Shown: positions 59,101 to 64,000 of the stretch, piece after piece
Layout of the letters: each line of letters begins with the position of its first letter
How positions within the stretch are numbered: position 1 is the first letter of the stretch
Assembly: GCA_038501625.1 (NCBI GenBank)
Contig: JAZAYU010001046.1
Coordinates: 34,650-98,649, forward strand
DNA: 64,000 nt
From: Corbicula japonica
Lineage: Eukaryota > Mollusca > Bivalvia > Venerida > Cyrenidae
Direction: 5' to 3'
Notes under the pieces: generated by a model
What the model saw: only the letters and a program-made list of their open reading frames with translations
The model's database searches: none
Told to the model about the DNA's origin: nothing
Position numbers and translations under genes: made by a program

Positions 59101-61798
59101 GCACGGTACTTATAACGGCAATCTTTCAATAAGAAATGAATGACGAAGGAGAGTTTGGCCCAAGATTATAAAAACTGAGAATGGATAATAAAAACTGAGA
59201 ATGGAGACCAGACTCAAATTTCAAGGATCTGATTGGCTGAAATGGCGACTCCCATCAAATCCTTAAGATTTGAGACTGGTCACTAAACTCTGTTTTATAA
59301 TCTTTGGCACAATTCAAAGTTCTCGGATTATCCCAGTCTCTTCCACTCTACCTTTAAATTCAGTAACTTTCTCCACAGATTCTTCCTCCTCACTCAATTT
59401 TTCCTCTTCTTCATTTTCTTCTTCCTCTCCCAAATCTTCTTCCTTATCTACAATATACACATGTTATACCCTTCAAATACCAATCTACACATCTGCCATT
59501 TCTCCAGCTCAAAGCTGGAAATTTAGATTATTTTGTATTATTGCCACTTCAAAGCAAAATGTAAATTGTCAATATCGAAGTTTTTGTCCTTCGATACTGC
59601 ATAGCTAGTTATTTCTGCTGGCAAAATGGTTATTTTGAGTAGCAGATTGTTTGAAGTATATTTCTGTGTAGTTTCTTTTGTTGCAGAATAAACATTTCCA
59701 ATTTGGACATATAGAGATCAAGGTAAGACCCCTTGATGAATATTTTCAGCAGCAAACTACTTCTCATTTCAGTACATTTATTTATCTAATCTGCAATTAC
59801 TCAACTGTTATTTTGCAATCTGTACAGGACAGCAGAAATATGAAAATTTCCATCTATACAGTCACTCCGCACCATAACTTTCTCTTTCAGAGATGGGAGA
59901 GACAGGGAAAAAAAACAATGACAGAACTTACTAACTATACAGAACACTGCAAAACTGCTTTTTCTTATGAGAAACGTACCATCTGATCAAGACCATGTTC
60001 ATAACAATGAAAACATTATTTTTCTTAAAGTGGAAATAAACAGATTTTAATTGAAGAAAACCTACATTTTAACTGGCAATAAAACTTCATAAAAACTCCA
60101 CAATCCAAGGTCATAATTGCATAAAAACAACAGCTTCTTGCATAAAGCAGATGTTCTGAGGTAAGGTATGCAGAACAATTTTCGTTTTCAACAAGAAAAT
60201 AAGTCTTTGTTATAAAGCTAGAGTCACAGCAGCACTTCTACTTGACCAGACCTCTGTTTCAAACCATTGTATTTCCCATTAAGATCAATCTCAAACAATA
60301 TTTACCTGAATTCTCTTCGTCAGACACATCAAGTTTCAGATTAAATTCTTCATCATCATCGTTTCCACCAACCTCATCATCATCTCCTTCATCGTCATCA
60401 TCCTCAGCTTCCTCATCAGCAAAGGGATTCTTCTACAAGAAACCAATTCTTGATCAACTCTTAAGTCCTTTGGAAATGACCCTTATCCTTTGACAAACAG
60501 TGTAGCAATTATGTTTGACTAATGTACCACGATTTTTATGTTTGTGGAATGTTGTGTTAGTCCATAAATATAATTATAAATATAATTGGAAATTAAAATA
60601 AGTTAAAAAAAACAACAACAAAAAACAAAAACCAGTGTAAATTCAGATCAGCAGGCACTTCTGTTCCATCTGAACAGTATTTACATGTACACTGATTGCG
60701 TTTTTAATTATTTGGTTATGTTTTAACTTTTTTTTTCCTCAAATTGCCCTAACAAAAAAAATCTACAAACAAAACACAACAACCCTGTACTTGATCTGAT
60801 ATATTGTTTTTAAAATGATTATTGCACATATACATGTAGCATGTATAATATGTTGCTGCTATGTGAGAAAGGCAGTATTGCACCAATTACCTCCCTTTCT
60901 TTTTCTTCTTGGCCATCTTCCTCCTCCCCATACTCTTCTTCGAAGTCCTCCTCTTCTTCGACGTCAGTGTCAGAATGTTCTGACATTTCTGCCTCTTCTT
61001 CCTCATATCCGCCCTCTTCATTGTCAAGGTCGTACACTTCCTGCCGCTTCTGTCTCGCCTCTTCTCTACGAGCCTTCATCTTCTCTTTAAGTTGTTCTTT
61101 CAGAGCAACAAGCTTTGCACCTATATAACAGAAACAAAACTTTTAATTATCCTTTAATCTGTATTTATGCTTTTTAACTCTACTTCATAGATACACAATT
61201 AGTGTAGACCCAGATCAGCTGGCACAACCATGCCATCTGGTCAGGATCTACACTGTTTGCTTTTAGATTCATTTGGTTGGTTCTGACCAAGATGTGCCCA
61301 GGGCAGATCCTGATGAGATGGCATTAATGTGTCGGCAGATCTGGATTTACACTGGTTGTATTGGAGAAAAGAGTTAAAATGTGTGTGACCAGTATAGATC
61401 CAAATCATCAGTTACATTCATTCCATCTGATCTGGATCTGCAAAATTTATTTAATAAACTTGATGGAAAATCATTGTTAATATGCTTCAACCCTAGAAAT
61501 ATTTCTCTGGTCTTTGTTGGATTCAGAAGTTGTTATTGTGAGATATCAACTTCTAAACTCTTTGCCAAACAAATTAACCATGGGTGACGGGTTTAATGCT
61601 AGTCATCTGAGAAAAATGGTTATAAAAACTTATTTCTGATAAAACCATCATTTATAGAAATCAAATCTACCAAGCCAGAACTTACCCGGGGTCTCAAGCT
61701 TCATTAAAGGGTTGGTTTCTTCTTCGTTGGAGTGATAGGTGAACTTGTTTAGCTTCAGCTCTTCTTTGTCAACTCCTACCACATCCTTGGAGATAATG
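46978..61798 (-). CDS. CLSPN: Claspin, 3' 18 coding exons (733 codons), 5' end outside the window
   Basis: Claspin travels with replication forks and, when phosphorylated, binds Chk1 and lets ATR activate it. Eighteen exons on the minus strand, listed separately, join with correct phase into 733 codons ending at the TAA at 46978-46980. Diagnostic segments are a basic then acidic stretch ([20 protein letters not shown], then long Glu/Asp runs), two Chk1-binding motifs ExxxLCSGxF at fragment residues 308-317 and 348-357, and the conserved block [20 protein letters not shown] with GRIRKFKW. An SQ/TQ-rich region surrounds the Chk1-binding motifs. Vertebrate claspin is about 1,300 residues, so roughly the first half should lie beyond 64000; no further exon was seen between 61799 and 64000. 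Introns are filled with TTAA MITEs. The family assignment is confident; no symbol-level orthology search was possible. Confidence 0.93.
47706..48068. mobile_element. GTGAAATA-type repeat copy
   Basis: Starts ttttattttatgttttctag, has the palindrome-like tatttcactg pair, and ends aacaaacaaatatcttctat. It is in the last claspin intron. Confidence 0.6.
48428..48583 (-). CDS. CLSPN: Claspin exon encoding fragment residues 637-688
   Basis: 52 codons, phase 0 at both ends, acceptor atatttttag, donor AATGAG/gtatgg. It begins [20 protein letters not shown]. Confidence 0.88.
48660..49102. mobile_element. TTAA MITE copy split by a fold-back MITE
   Basis: The left part contains gtgtagatttagattagcc and ttcattgggttgtttatgac. 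After the fold-back insertion the right part continues with the second hairpin and ends gagtaaacggtTTAA. Confidence 0.75.
48801..48942. mobile_element. Fold-back MITE, full-length reference copy
   Basis: Nearly the whole 142 bp pairs with itself. It reads cccaaggttataaaactgag, ctcaagcatgtgattggctg, then aaatggcgactggtcgccat at the centre, then the inverse, ending ctttataaccttggg. It has no coding capacity and is nested in the TTAA MITE at 48660-49102. Confidence 0.92.
49184..49284 (-). CDS. CLSPN: Claspin exon, fragment residues 603-636
   Basis: 101 bp, acceptor ttttacacag, donor CTCTCA/gtaagt. It encodes [20 protein letters not shown] and [11 protein letters not shown]. Confidence 0.86.
49387..49592. 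mobile_element. TTAA MITE copy, worn
   Basis: Starts TTAACCCCTTACTCCATAGA. The left hairpin is shortened, and a TTAA at 49589 may mark the right end. Confidence 0.75.
49722..49743 (+). repeat. Uninterrupted run of 22 G
   Basis: A homopolymer G tract in a claspin intron (C on the transcribed sense strand). Its length may be uncertain in the assembly. Confidence 0.9.
49875..49947 (-). CDS. CLSPN: Claspin exon, fragment residues 579-602
   Basis: 73 bp, acceptor gttctccag, donor ACAAG/gtctgt. It encodes [20 protein letters not shown] and KKQ. Confidence 0.84.
50146..50379. mobile_element. TTAA MITE copy
   Basis: Starts ttctccatagacatgcc, has both hairpins and ends gcttaaagggTTAA, 18 bp from the next exon border. 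Confidence 0.82.
50398..50522 (-). CDS. CLSPN: Claspin exon, fragment residues 537-578
   Basis: 125 bp, acceptor tatattgtag, donor CAACAG/gtattg. It encodes [20 protein letters not shown] and [17 protein letters not shown]. Confidence 0.88.
50560..50920 (+). repeat. 86-bp tandem repeat in a claspin intron, about four units
   Basis: ctgacagttgagtgcttctg recurs at about 50632, 50718, 50804 and 50890. Between copies lies tgcaaatcaggcttaagtct and aataagtgcttctgattg. Units are nearly identical, so the expansion is recent. Confidence 0.92.
51190..51314 (-). CDS. CLSPN: Claspin exon, conserved block, fragment residues 495-536
   Basis: 125 bp, acceptor gtgttttcag, donor GGGAG/gtaaga. It encodes [20 protein letters not shown] and [12 protein letters not shown], the most strongly conserved C-terminal segment of claspin. 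Confidence 0.93.
51458..51700. mobile_element. TTAA MITE copy, near full length
   Basis: Starts TTAACCCTTTCCTCAATATA and ends atggagaaaagggataaa. Both hairpins and the central cgtttggttatttctgacc are present. It is a good reference for the family. Confidence 0.92.
51766..51977. mobile_element. TTAA MITE copy beside a splice donor
   Basis: The right end ctatggagtaaagggTTAA finishes at 51977, and the claspin exon border is at 51983. The left end is worn. Confidence 0.88.
51983..52115 (-). CDS. CLSPN: Claspin exon, fragment residues 451-494
   Basis: 133 bp, acceptor ttgtatttcag, donor CATCT/gtacgt. It encodes [20 protein letters not shown] and [13 protein letters not shown]. Confidence 0.9.
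52190..52280 (+). repeat. tRNA-derived SINE head
   Basis: ttgtcccgactggctcagcc is an A-box-like start, and cggatttgaataccagtatg a decayed B box. It is the same family as 20752 and 29082. Confidence 0.5.
52396..52696. mobile_element. TTAA MITE copy with an extra half-hairpin
   Basis: Contains gtgtagatccagatctattg, gatcctgatcatccagcaca and a further cagacagcacgaatgtgctg unit. It ends tacggagTTAA. Confidence 0.75.
53053..53096 (-). CDS. CLSPN: Claspin exon, fragment residues 436-450
   Basis: 44 bp, acceptor gttttgcag, donor TCAG/gtgagg. It encodes [14 protein letters not shown], with split Gly codons at both borders. Confidence 0.85.
53290..53426 (-). CDS. CLSPN: Claspin exon, acidic, fragment residues 391-435
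   Basis: 137 bp, acceptor tgcctatag, donor CATGG/gtatga. The Asp/Glu-rich segment is followed by [15 protein letters not shown]. Confidence 0.87.
53479..53538. mobile_element. Fold-back MITE, one arm only
   Basis: ttggagaccagtctcaaatc to gattggctaaaatggcgacc, with the second arm missing. Confidence 0.7.
53881..54554. mobile_element. TTAA MITE copy split by a palindrome-bearing insertion
   Basis: Left end TTAACCCTTTACCCCAAGGG at 53881, right end ctatggagtaaaggcgTTAA at 54551-54554. The MITE breaks off near 54058 and resumes with ggatctacactgtttgctca at about 54424. Confidence 0.85.
54064..54212. repeat. Near-perfect 149-bp palindrome
   Basis: The arm aatgattcttattttggtgc, ggttcatgcagattggacgt, gcacgcgagagctggcaaat is repeated inverted with no visible mismatch. 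The only differences are a 3-base taa in the right arm and a tiny gcgc/gc centre. It is G+C-richer than its surroundings and nested in a TTAA MITE. Confidence 0.95.
54573..54663 (-). CDS. CLSPN: Claspin exon, fragment residues 360-390
   Basis: 91 bp, acceptor ttttttaaag, donor GACAAG/gtaagt. It encodes [20 protein letters not shown] and DSIGVYSDK, with a short basic cluster. Confidence 0.86.
54826..55146. mobile_element. TIR element, shorter inverted relative of 36105-36637
   Basis: Starts ggagatttcaatag and ends accgaaatccctg. The interior shares caaatattgcaagaa with the inverse of the longer copy. Confidence 0.55.
55483..55606 (-). CDS. CLSPN: Claspin exon with second Chk1-binding motif
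   Basis: 124 bp, acceptor tatacactag, donor GAGAA/gtaagt. It encodes fragment residues 319-360 including [17 protein letters not shown]. The serine of LCSG (residue 354) is the position phosphorylated in vertebrate claspin for Chk1 binding. Confidence 0.93.
55705..55830. mobile_element. TTAA MITE, left half
   Basis: gtgtagatccagacctgctg with tctgatcatgatctgcactg; the right half is absent. Confidence 0.7.
55962..56610. mobile_element. TTAA MITE copy split by a CAGTG-ended element
   Basis: The left part is aaatccctttactctagata to taccatgg. After the insertion the hairpins follow (agatcaagatcagctgtcac and others), ending attgagttaagggataaa. Confidence 0.8.
56000..56405. mobile_element. CAGTGTTTTTTT-ended MITE nested in a TTAA MITE
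   Basis: The ends cagtgttttttt and aaaaaaaacactg form terminal inverted repeats. The five bases catgg occur on both sides, as a target duplication would. The interior has C-runs and two chance frames. The ends and duplication resemble hAT-like elements. Confidence 0.75.
56737..56861 (-). CDS. CLSPN: Claspin exon with first Chk1-binding motif
   Basis: 125 bp, acceptor tctttaacag, donor TGTGG/gtaagt. It encodes fragment residues 277-319 including [17 protein letters not shown], with the predicted phospho-serine at residue 314. Confidence 0.93.
57070..57212. mobile_element. TTAA MITE, right half
   Basis: Central ttcattacattatttctgac, then gactgatctggatctaaact, ending gaagaaagtgTTAA at 57212, 9 bp from a claspin exon. 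Confidence 0.75.
57222..57400 (-). CDS. CLSPN: Claspin exon, SQ/TQ-rich, fragment residues 218-277
   Basis: 179 bp, acceptor acattttcag, donor GATGG/gtacgt. It encodes [16 protein letters not shown] and [20 protein letters not shown], with five S/T-Q sites. Confidence 0.9.
57562..57736. mobile_element. TTAA MITE, left part lost
   Basis: Begins within the first hairpin (gatctggatctgcactggtt) and ends atgtagtaaatggcTTAA. Confidence 0.75.
57776..57861 (-). CDS. CLSPN: Claspin exon, fragment residues 189-217
   Basis: 86 bp, acceptor tttatccag, donor CTTCAG/gtaatt. It encodes [20 protein letters not shown] and SGTDSQLQ. Confidence 0.87.
58150..58175 (+). repeat. T11 followed by G15 homopolymer
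   Basis: A T run directly followed by a G run in a claspin intron, at the left border of the repeat at 58220. Confidence 0.9.
58220..58790 (+). repeat. 155-bp tandem units in a dispersed repeat
   Basis: tgatgaagaaatattaagaa followed by atggca recurs at a 155-bp spacing (58387, 58542, 58697). Each unit also has tcaaatgtgaccttgacc. The last unit runs into cgttacggacggacaaagca, an ending common in bivalve repeats. Confidence 0.85.
59157..59309. mobile_element. Fold-back MITE copy with a short internal duplication
   Basis: ggcccaagattataaaaact at the left, ctgttttataatctttggc at the right. The segment aataaaaactgagaatgga is duplicated near the left end. Confidence 0.82.
59352..59447 (-). CDS. 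CLSPN: Claspin exon, acidic, fragment residues 157-189
   Basis: 96 bp, acceptor tatattgtag, donor TAAAG/gtagag. A Glu-rich stretch closes with SVEKVTEFK. Confidence 0.84.
59448..60305. other. Claspin intron without recognised elements
   Basis: AT-rich. The short frames seen on the plus strand are unsupported. Confidence 0.5.
60306..60432 (-). CDS. CLSPN: Claspin exon, acidic, fragment residues 115-156
   Basis: 127 bp, acceptor tttcttgtag, donor TTCAG/gtaaat. It begins [20 protein letters not shown] and ends [14 protein letters not shown]. Confidence 0.88.
60630..60727. mobile_element. TTAA MITE, left half, worn
   Basis: gtgtaaattcagatcagcag with catctgaacagtatttacat, then ttatttggttatgttt. 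Confidence 0.6.
60891..61120 (-). CDS. CLSPN: Claspin exon, basic helix then acidic stretch, fragment residues 38-114
   Basis: 230 bp, acceptor gttatatag, donor AGGGAG/gtaatt. It encodes [31 protein letters not shown] and a long Glu/Asp run. The basic-to-acidic switch before EVYxLDNEE is typical of claspin. Confidence 0.92.
61174..61377. mobile_element. TTAA MITE copy, TTAA at both ends
   Basis: Starts TTAACTCTACTTCATAGATA and ends ggagaaaagagTTAA. Both hairpins are present. Confidence 0.9.
61380..61452. mobile_element. TTAA MITE fragment
   Basis: A single hairpin, tatagatccaaatcatcagt with atctgatctggatctgca, placed directly after the previous copy. Confidence 0.65.
61686..61798 (-). CDS. 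CLSPN: Claspin, first exon visible in the window, fragment residues 1-38
   Basis: 113 bp, acceptor gatttacag, donor CCCGG/gtaagt. It encodes [20 protein letters not shown] and [11 protein letters not shown]. The first base completes a codon begun in an exon beyond the window. Confidence 0.9.
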
Positions 61799-61849
61799 CT
61801 GTAAATCACAGAGTTTTGTTCAATACTGAATACTTATTAACTTATGATA

Positions 61850-62092
61850 ATCCTTTCCTCCATATATAAGCATTTTTAAATGTGTGGGATCAGTGTAGAT
61901 CGAGATCAGCTGGTACATCTGTGCCGTCTGATCAGGATCTGCTCTGTTGGCTTTTTTTATTTATTCCGTTATTTCTGACAAAAAAAAAAACGATCAGTGC
62001 AGATCCAGATCAGATGGCACAGATGTGCCCGCTGATCTGGATCTACACTGGTTGCACACACATAAATATAATTATACGGAGTAAAGGGTAAA
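61850..62092. mobile_element. TTAA MITE copy, near full length
   Basis: Starts aatcctttcctccatatata and ends tacggagtaaagggtaaa, with both hairpins well preserved. Confidence 0.9.
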
Positions 62093-62559
62093 ATGTTATT
62101 AACAAACAGAAGCAAGTTGACATAGTGTGACCTAGTAATATGCTGAATGATAGCATTTAATCATGAACAAAAGCTATTTGATGCCAGTAATCAATGTCAT
62201 TCTCTCATAACTATATTTATGCTTACCACTGACTGTTAAGTACTGCACAATTAGGCATATCCTAGTCATATATTTGTACTTGCCATAATTGAAATTAATT
62301 CTATCCATGGATTTTAAGGATTTTTTAGTGCCAATTTGTACCTGTTTTGGGGTGTATATTGTTTTTTGCTTAGTGTTGTTTGTTCATCCTATTTAGTGCA
62401 AATAAAGAAGATTAAAATTGAAAATTTTTTGTTTTATCTTTGAATCCTCAACCTAAATGTAGAAAGTAGCAGCAAGCAAACAGTAGTAAGGCATATTTTG
62501 TAAGCTATTAATCAGAAACTATTTGTAAACAACACATTTTTTGATAAAAACTAGAATGT
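62093..62559. other. Claspin intron stretch without recognised elements
   Basis: AT-rich; no frame or repeat recognised. Confidence 0.4.
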
Positions 62560-62800
62560 GTCCTCGGACACTGATGCCCCCATTGATGCAACATAATCTT
62601 TAATAACAAAGGGCCATAGGCCCATAACTCTGGTAAAAATGGTTGCAGGAAAAAATCCTTTCTTTACGATCATCTACACATCCTACTTGATCATCTGTGC
62701 AAGTTTGAAAGAAATCCGCCTTATAGTTTAGGAGGAGTTGATGCCACAAGATTTGGGGACGTACGGATGTACGTACTGACAGACTAGTGCAACTCTATAT
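62560..62800 (+). repeat. Dispersed repeat, bivalve type
   Basis: Contains gaatgtgtcctcggacactg, gggccataggcccataactc and tgtgcaagtttgaaagaaat. It ends in a gacgtacggatgtacgtac stretch. This style of repeat is common in bivalve genomes. Confidence 0.55.
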
Positions 62801-63012
62801 CCTTTCCCAGCCTGACCCCATTTTGTGTTTGCAAGCCTGTAACGTACTAAAACGTCGTGAAAAAACGATGTTCTAAAAACGGACCCCAATTTGTGTCTGA
62901 AGACCGGTAACGTATTTAAACAGTATGAAATTTAACAGTTTTAAAACCCATAGCGTAATATTCCCGTTTCAACAGAAAAATAGCGTAAAAAAGCGGTATT
63001 TTATACTAATTT

Positions 63013-63434
63013 TACGTATTTGTATGTTATGGTCGTTTTCATTCAAAAGACGTACCGCAAAATTACGTTATCAGTTTAGCATGCAAAAACAATGTTATAC
63101 GGAACAATACGTTTTGGGCGTAGTTCGTTTCCTTTGTCTCGGAACATCGAGCAATACATGTTTTATGTATAAAAACGTTTATAAACGTTTTTATGCGCTA
63201 TTGATATTAACCAATACTGATGAAACGGCAGTAAGTATTCAAGATTTGTACGTTTGTGTACGTTATGGTCGTTTTCTTTGAAATGACATGTACCGCAAAA
63301 TTACGTTATCGGTTTTGTATGTAAAGAATATTATACGGTAAAATACGTTTCGGTTTCTTTGGTCTCGGAATATCGAGCAATACATGTTTAATGTATAAAA
63401 ACGTTAAGAAACGTTTTTGAGTGCTATCGATATG
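63013..63434 (+). repeat. Direct duplication, units of about 200 bp at 235-bp spacing, ACGTT-rich
   Basis: gttatggtcgttttc, taccgcaaaattacgttatc, atcgagcaatacatgttt and aatgtataaaaacgtt appear in order at 63025-63212 and again at 63262-63434. The frame at 62925-63281 crosses it by chance. Confidence 0.85.
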
Positions 63435-63813
63435 TCACAATACAGAAAATATGCAATGAAATAGGCTGTAGACTTCTATTCTGTATAAAAACTACTTCTT
63501 TTAAATACCTTACAGTCTTTTGGCAGTTTTCCCTTTTACGAATTGGTTATTTCTTTCAAATTGTTTTAACGTCAACTATGGTTTTAGGAATATTTCAGCA
63601 TTGTATGCTTCATTTCAAGTTGTTACTAAATGTAAATGTAAACTTCAGCAACTAACTAAACAAGCTGTAAATAAAACGATACACTAAATCGCAAATTAGG
63701 CTTTTACAATTTCCTATCTCACGATGACAGTTTTGTCTGGACAATGTTGTTTTACCGTTAGAAATTCTATTCTACTTAGACAAATAGAACAGTCGACGAA
63801 AGAAATGTTTTAG
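63435..63813. other. Stretch without recognisable genes
   Basis: AT-rich, no supported frame. Confidence 0.4.
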
Positions 63814-64000
63814 TACGAGGGTTGTTTGATAAATTCGCGGACAGCGGTCGTAAAAACAGAAAAAGACAAAATACATGTATAAAATTTATATGTGCATGAT
63901 CTGTAATTCAAGTCGAATACAATACAACAACTGGTAATAGTTTTACATTAACAATAAACAAATAACTACATAAAACAAAAGGTACATTAACGATTTACGA
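63814..64000 (+). mobile_element. Possible mariner-like transposon end, cut by the window edge
   Basis: tacgagggttgtttgataaa resembles the TACGAGGG terminal repeat of some mariner-type elements preceded by TA. The rest would lie beyond the window, and no transposase residues are visible. Confidence 0.3.

Noticed and set aside
60815..61128. Plus-strand Ser/Pro-rich frames
   Set aside because: They are antisense shadows of the acidic claspin exon at 60891-61120.
62925..63281. Plus-strand frame of 118 codons
   Set aside because: It spans a direct duplication in non-coding sequence, has a repeat-like composition and no recognised motif.

Overview
The window is nuclear DNA of an animal, most likely a marine bivalve mollusc. 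The reasons are AT-rich sequence, short exons with GT-AG introns, an intron-rich claspin gene, a CARD adaptor gene, and dozens of small palindromic transposons of kinds common in bivalve genomes. The species was not established. No bacterial gene, operon or CRISPR array is present.

Layout. Positions 1-2603 hold two head-to-tail pieces of an R2/NeSL/HERO-like non-LTR retrotransposon on the minus strand. Positions 2610-18899 are almost gene-free: a nested inverted repeat (2640-3860), several terminal-inverted-repeat (TIR) elements, a 2.2-kb array of a 39-bp minisatellite (9296-11484), a GTCC/GTCT microsatellite and a 53-bp minisatellite. Positions 18900-19586 carry an intronless 228-codon gene of unknown function on the plus strand. 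Positions 24850-31044 (minus) carry a five-exon gene for a 458-residue protein with an N-terminal CARD and a long coiled coil, plus a possible non-coding exon at 31834-31952. Positions 32000-38269 are repeat-rich intergenic DNA ending in a hairpin. Positions 38270-43389 form a 5.1-kb inverted-repeat structure whose centre holds a possible two-exon ORF. Positions 46978-61798 (minus) carry the last 18 coding exons (733 codons) of claspin, the replication-checkpoint mediator that activates Chk1; its 5' half lies beyond the right edge.

The most striking bulk feature is a roughly 200-240 bp miniature element bounded by TTAA and ending in TTAACCCTTTACTCC, present about 26 times. Fourteen copies lie in claspin introns, and one begins 5 nt inside a splice donor. 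At least four copies have other elements nested inside them. A second family, a 145-bp fold-back element, occurs about 11 times. Exon boundaries were assigned by reading GT/AG sites and checking codon phase across every junction. Family names rest on recognition of motifs, not on a database search.
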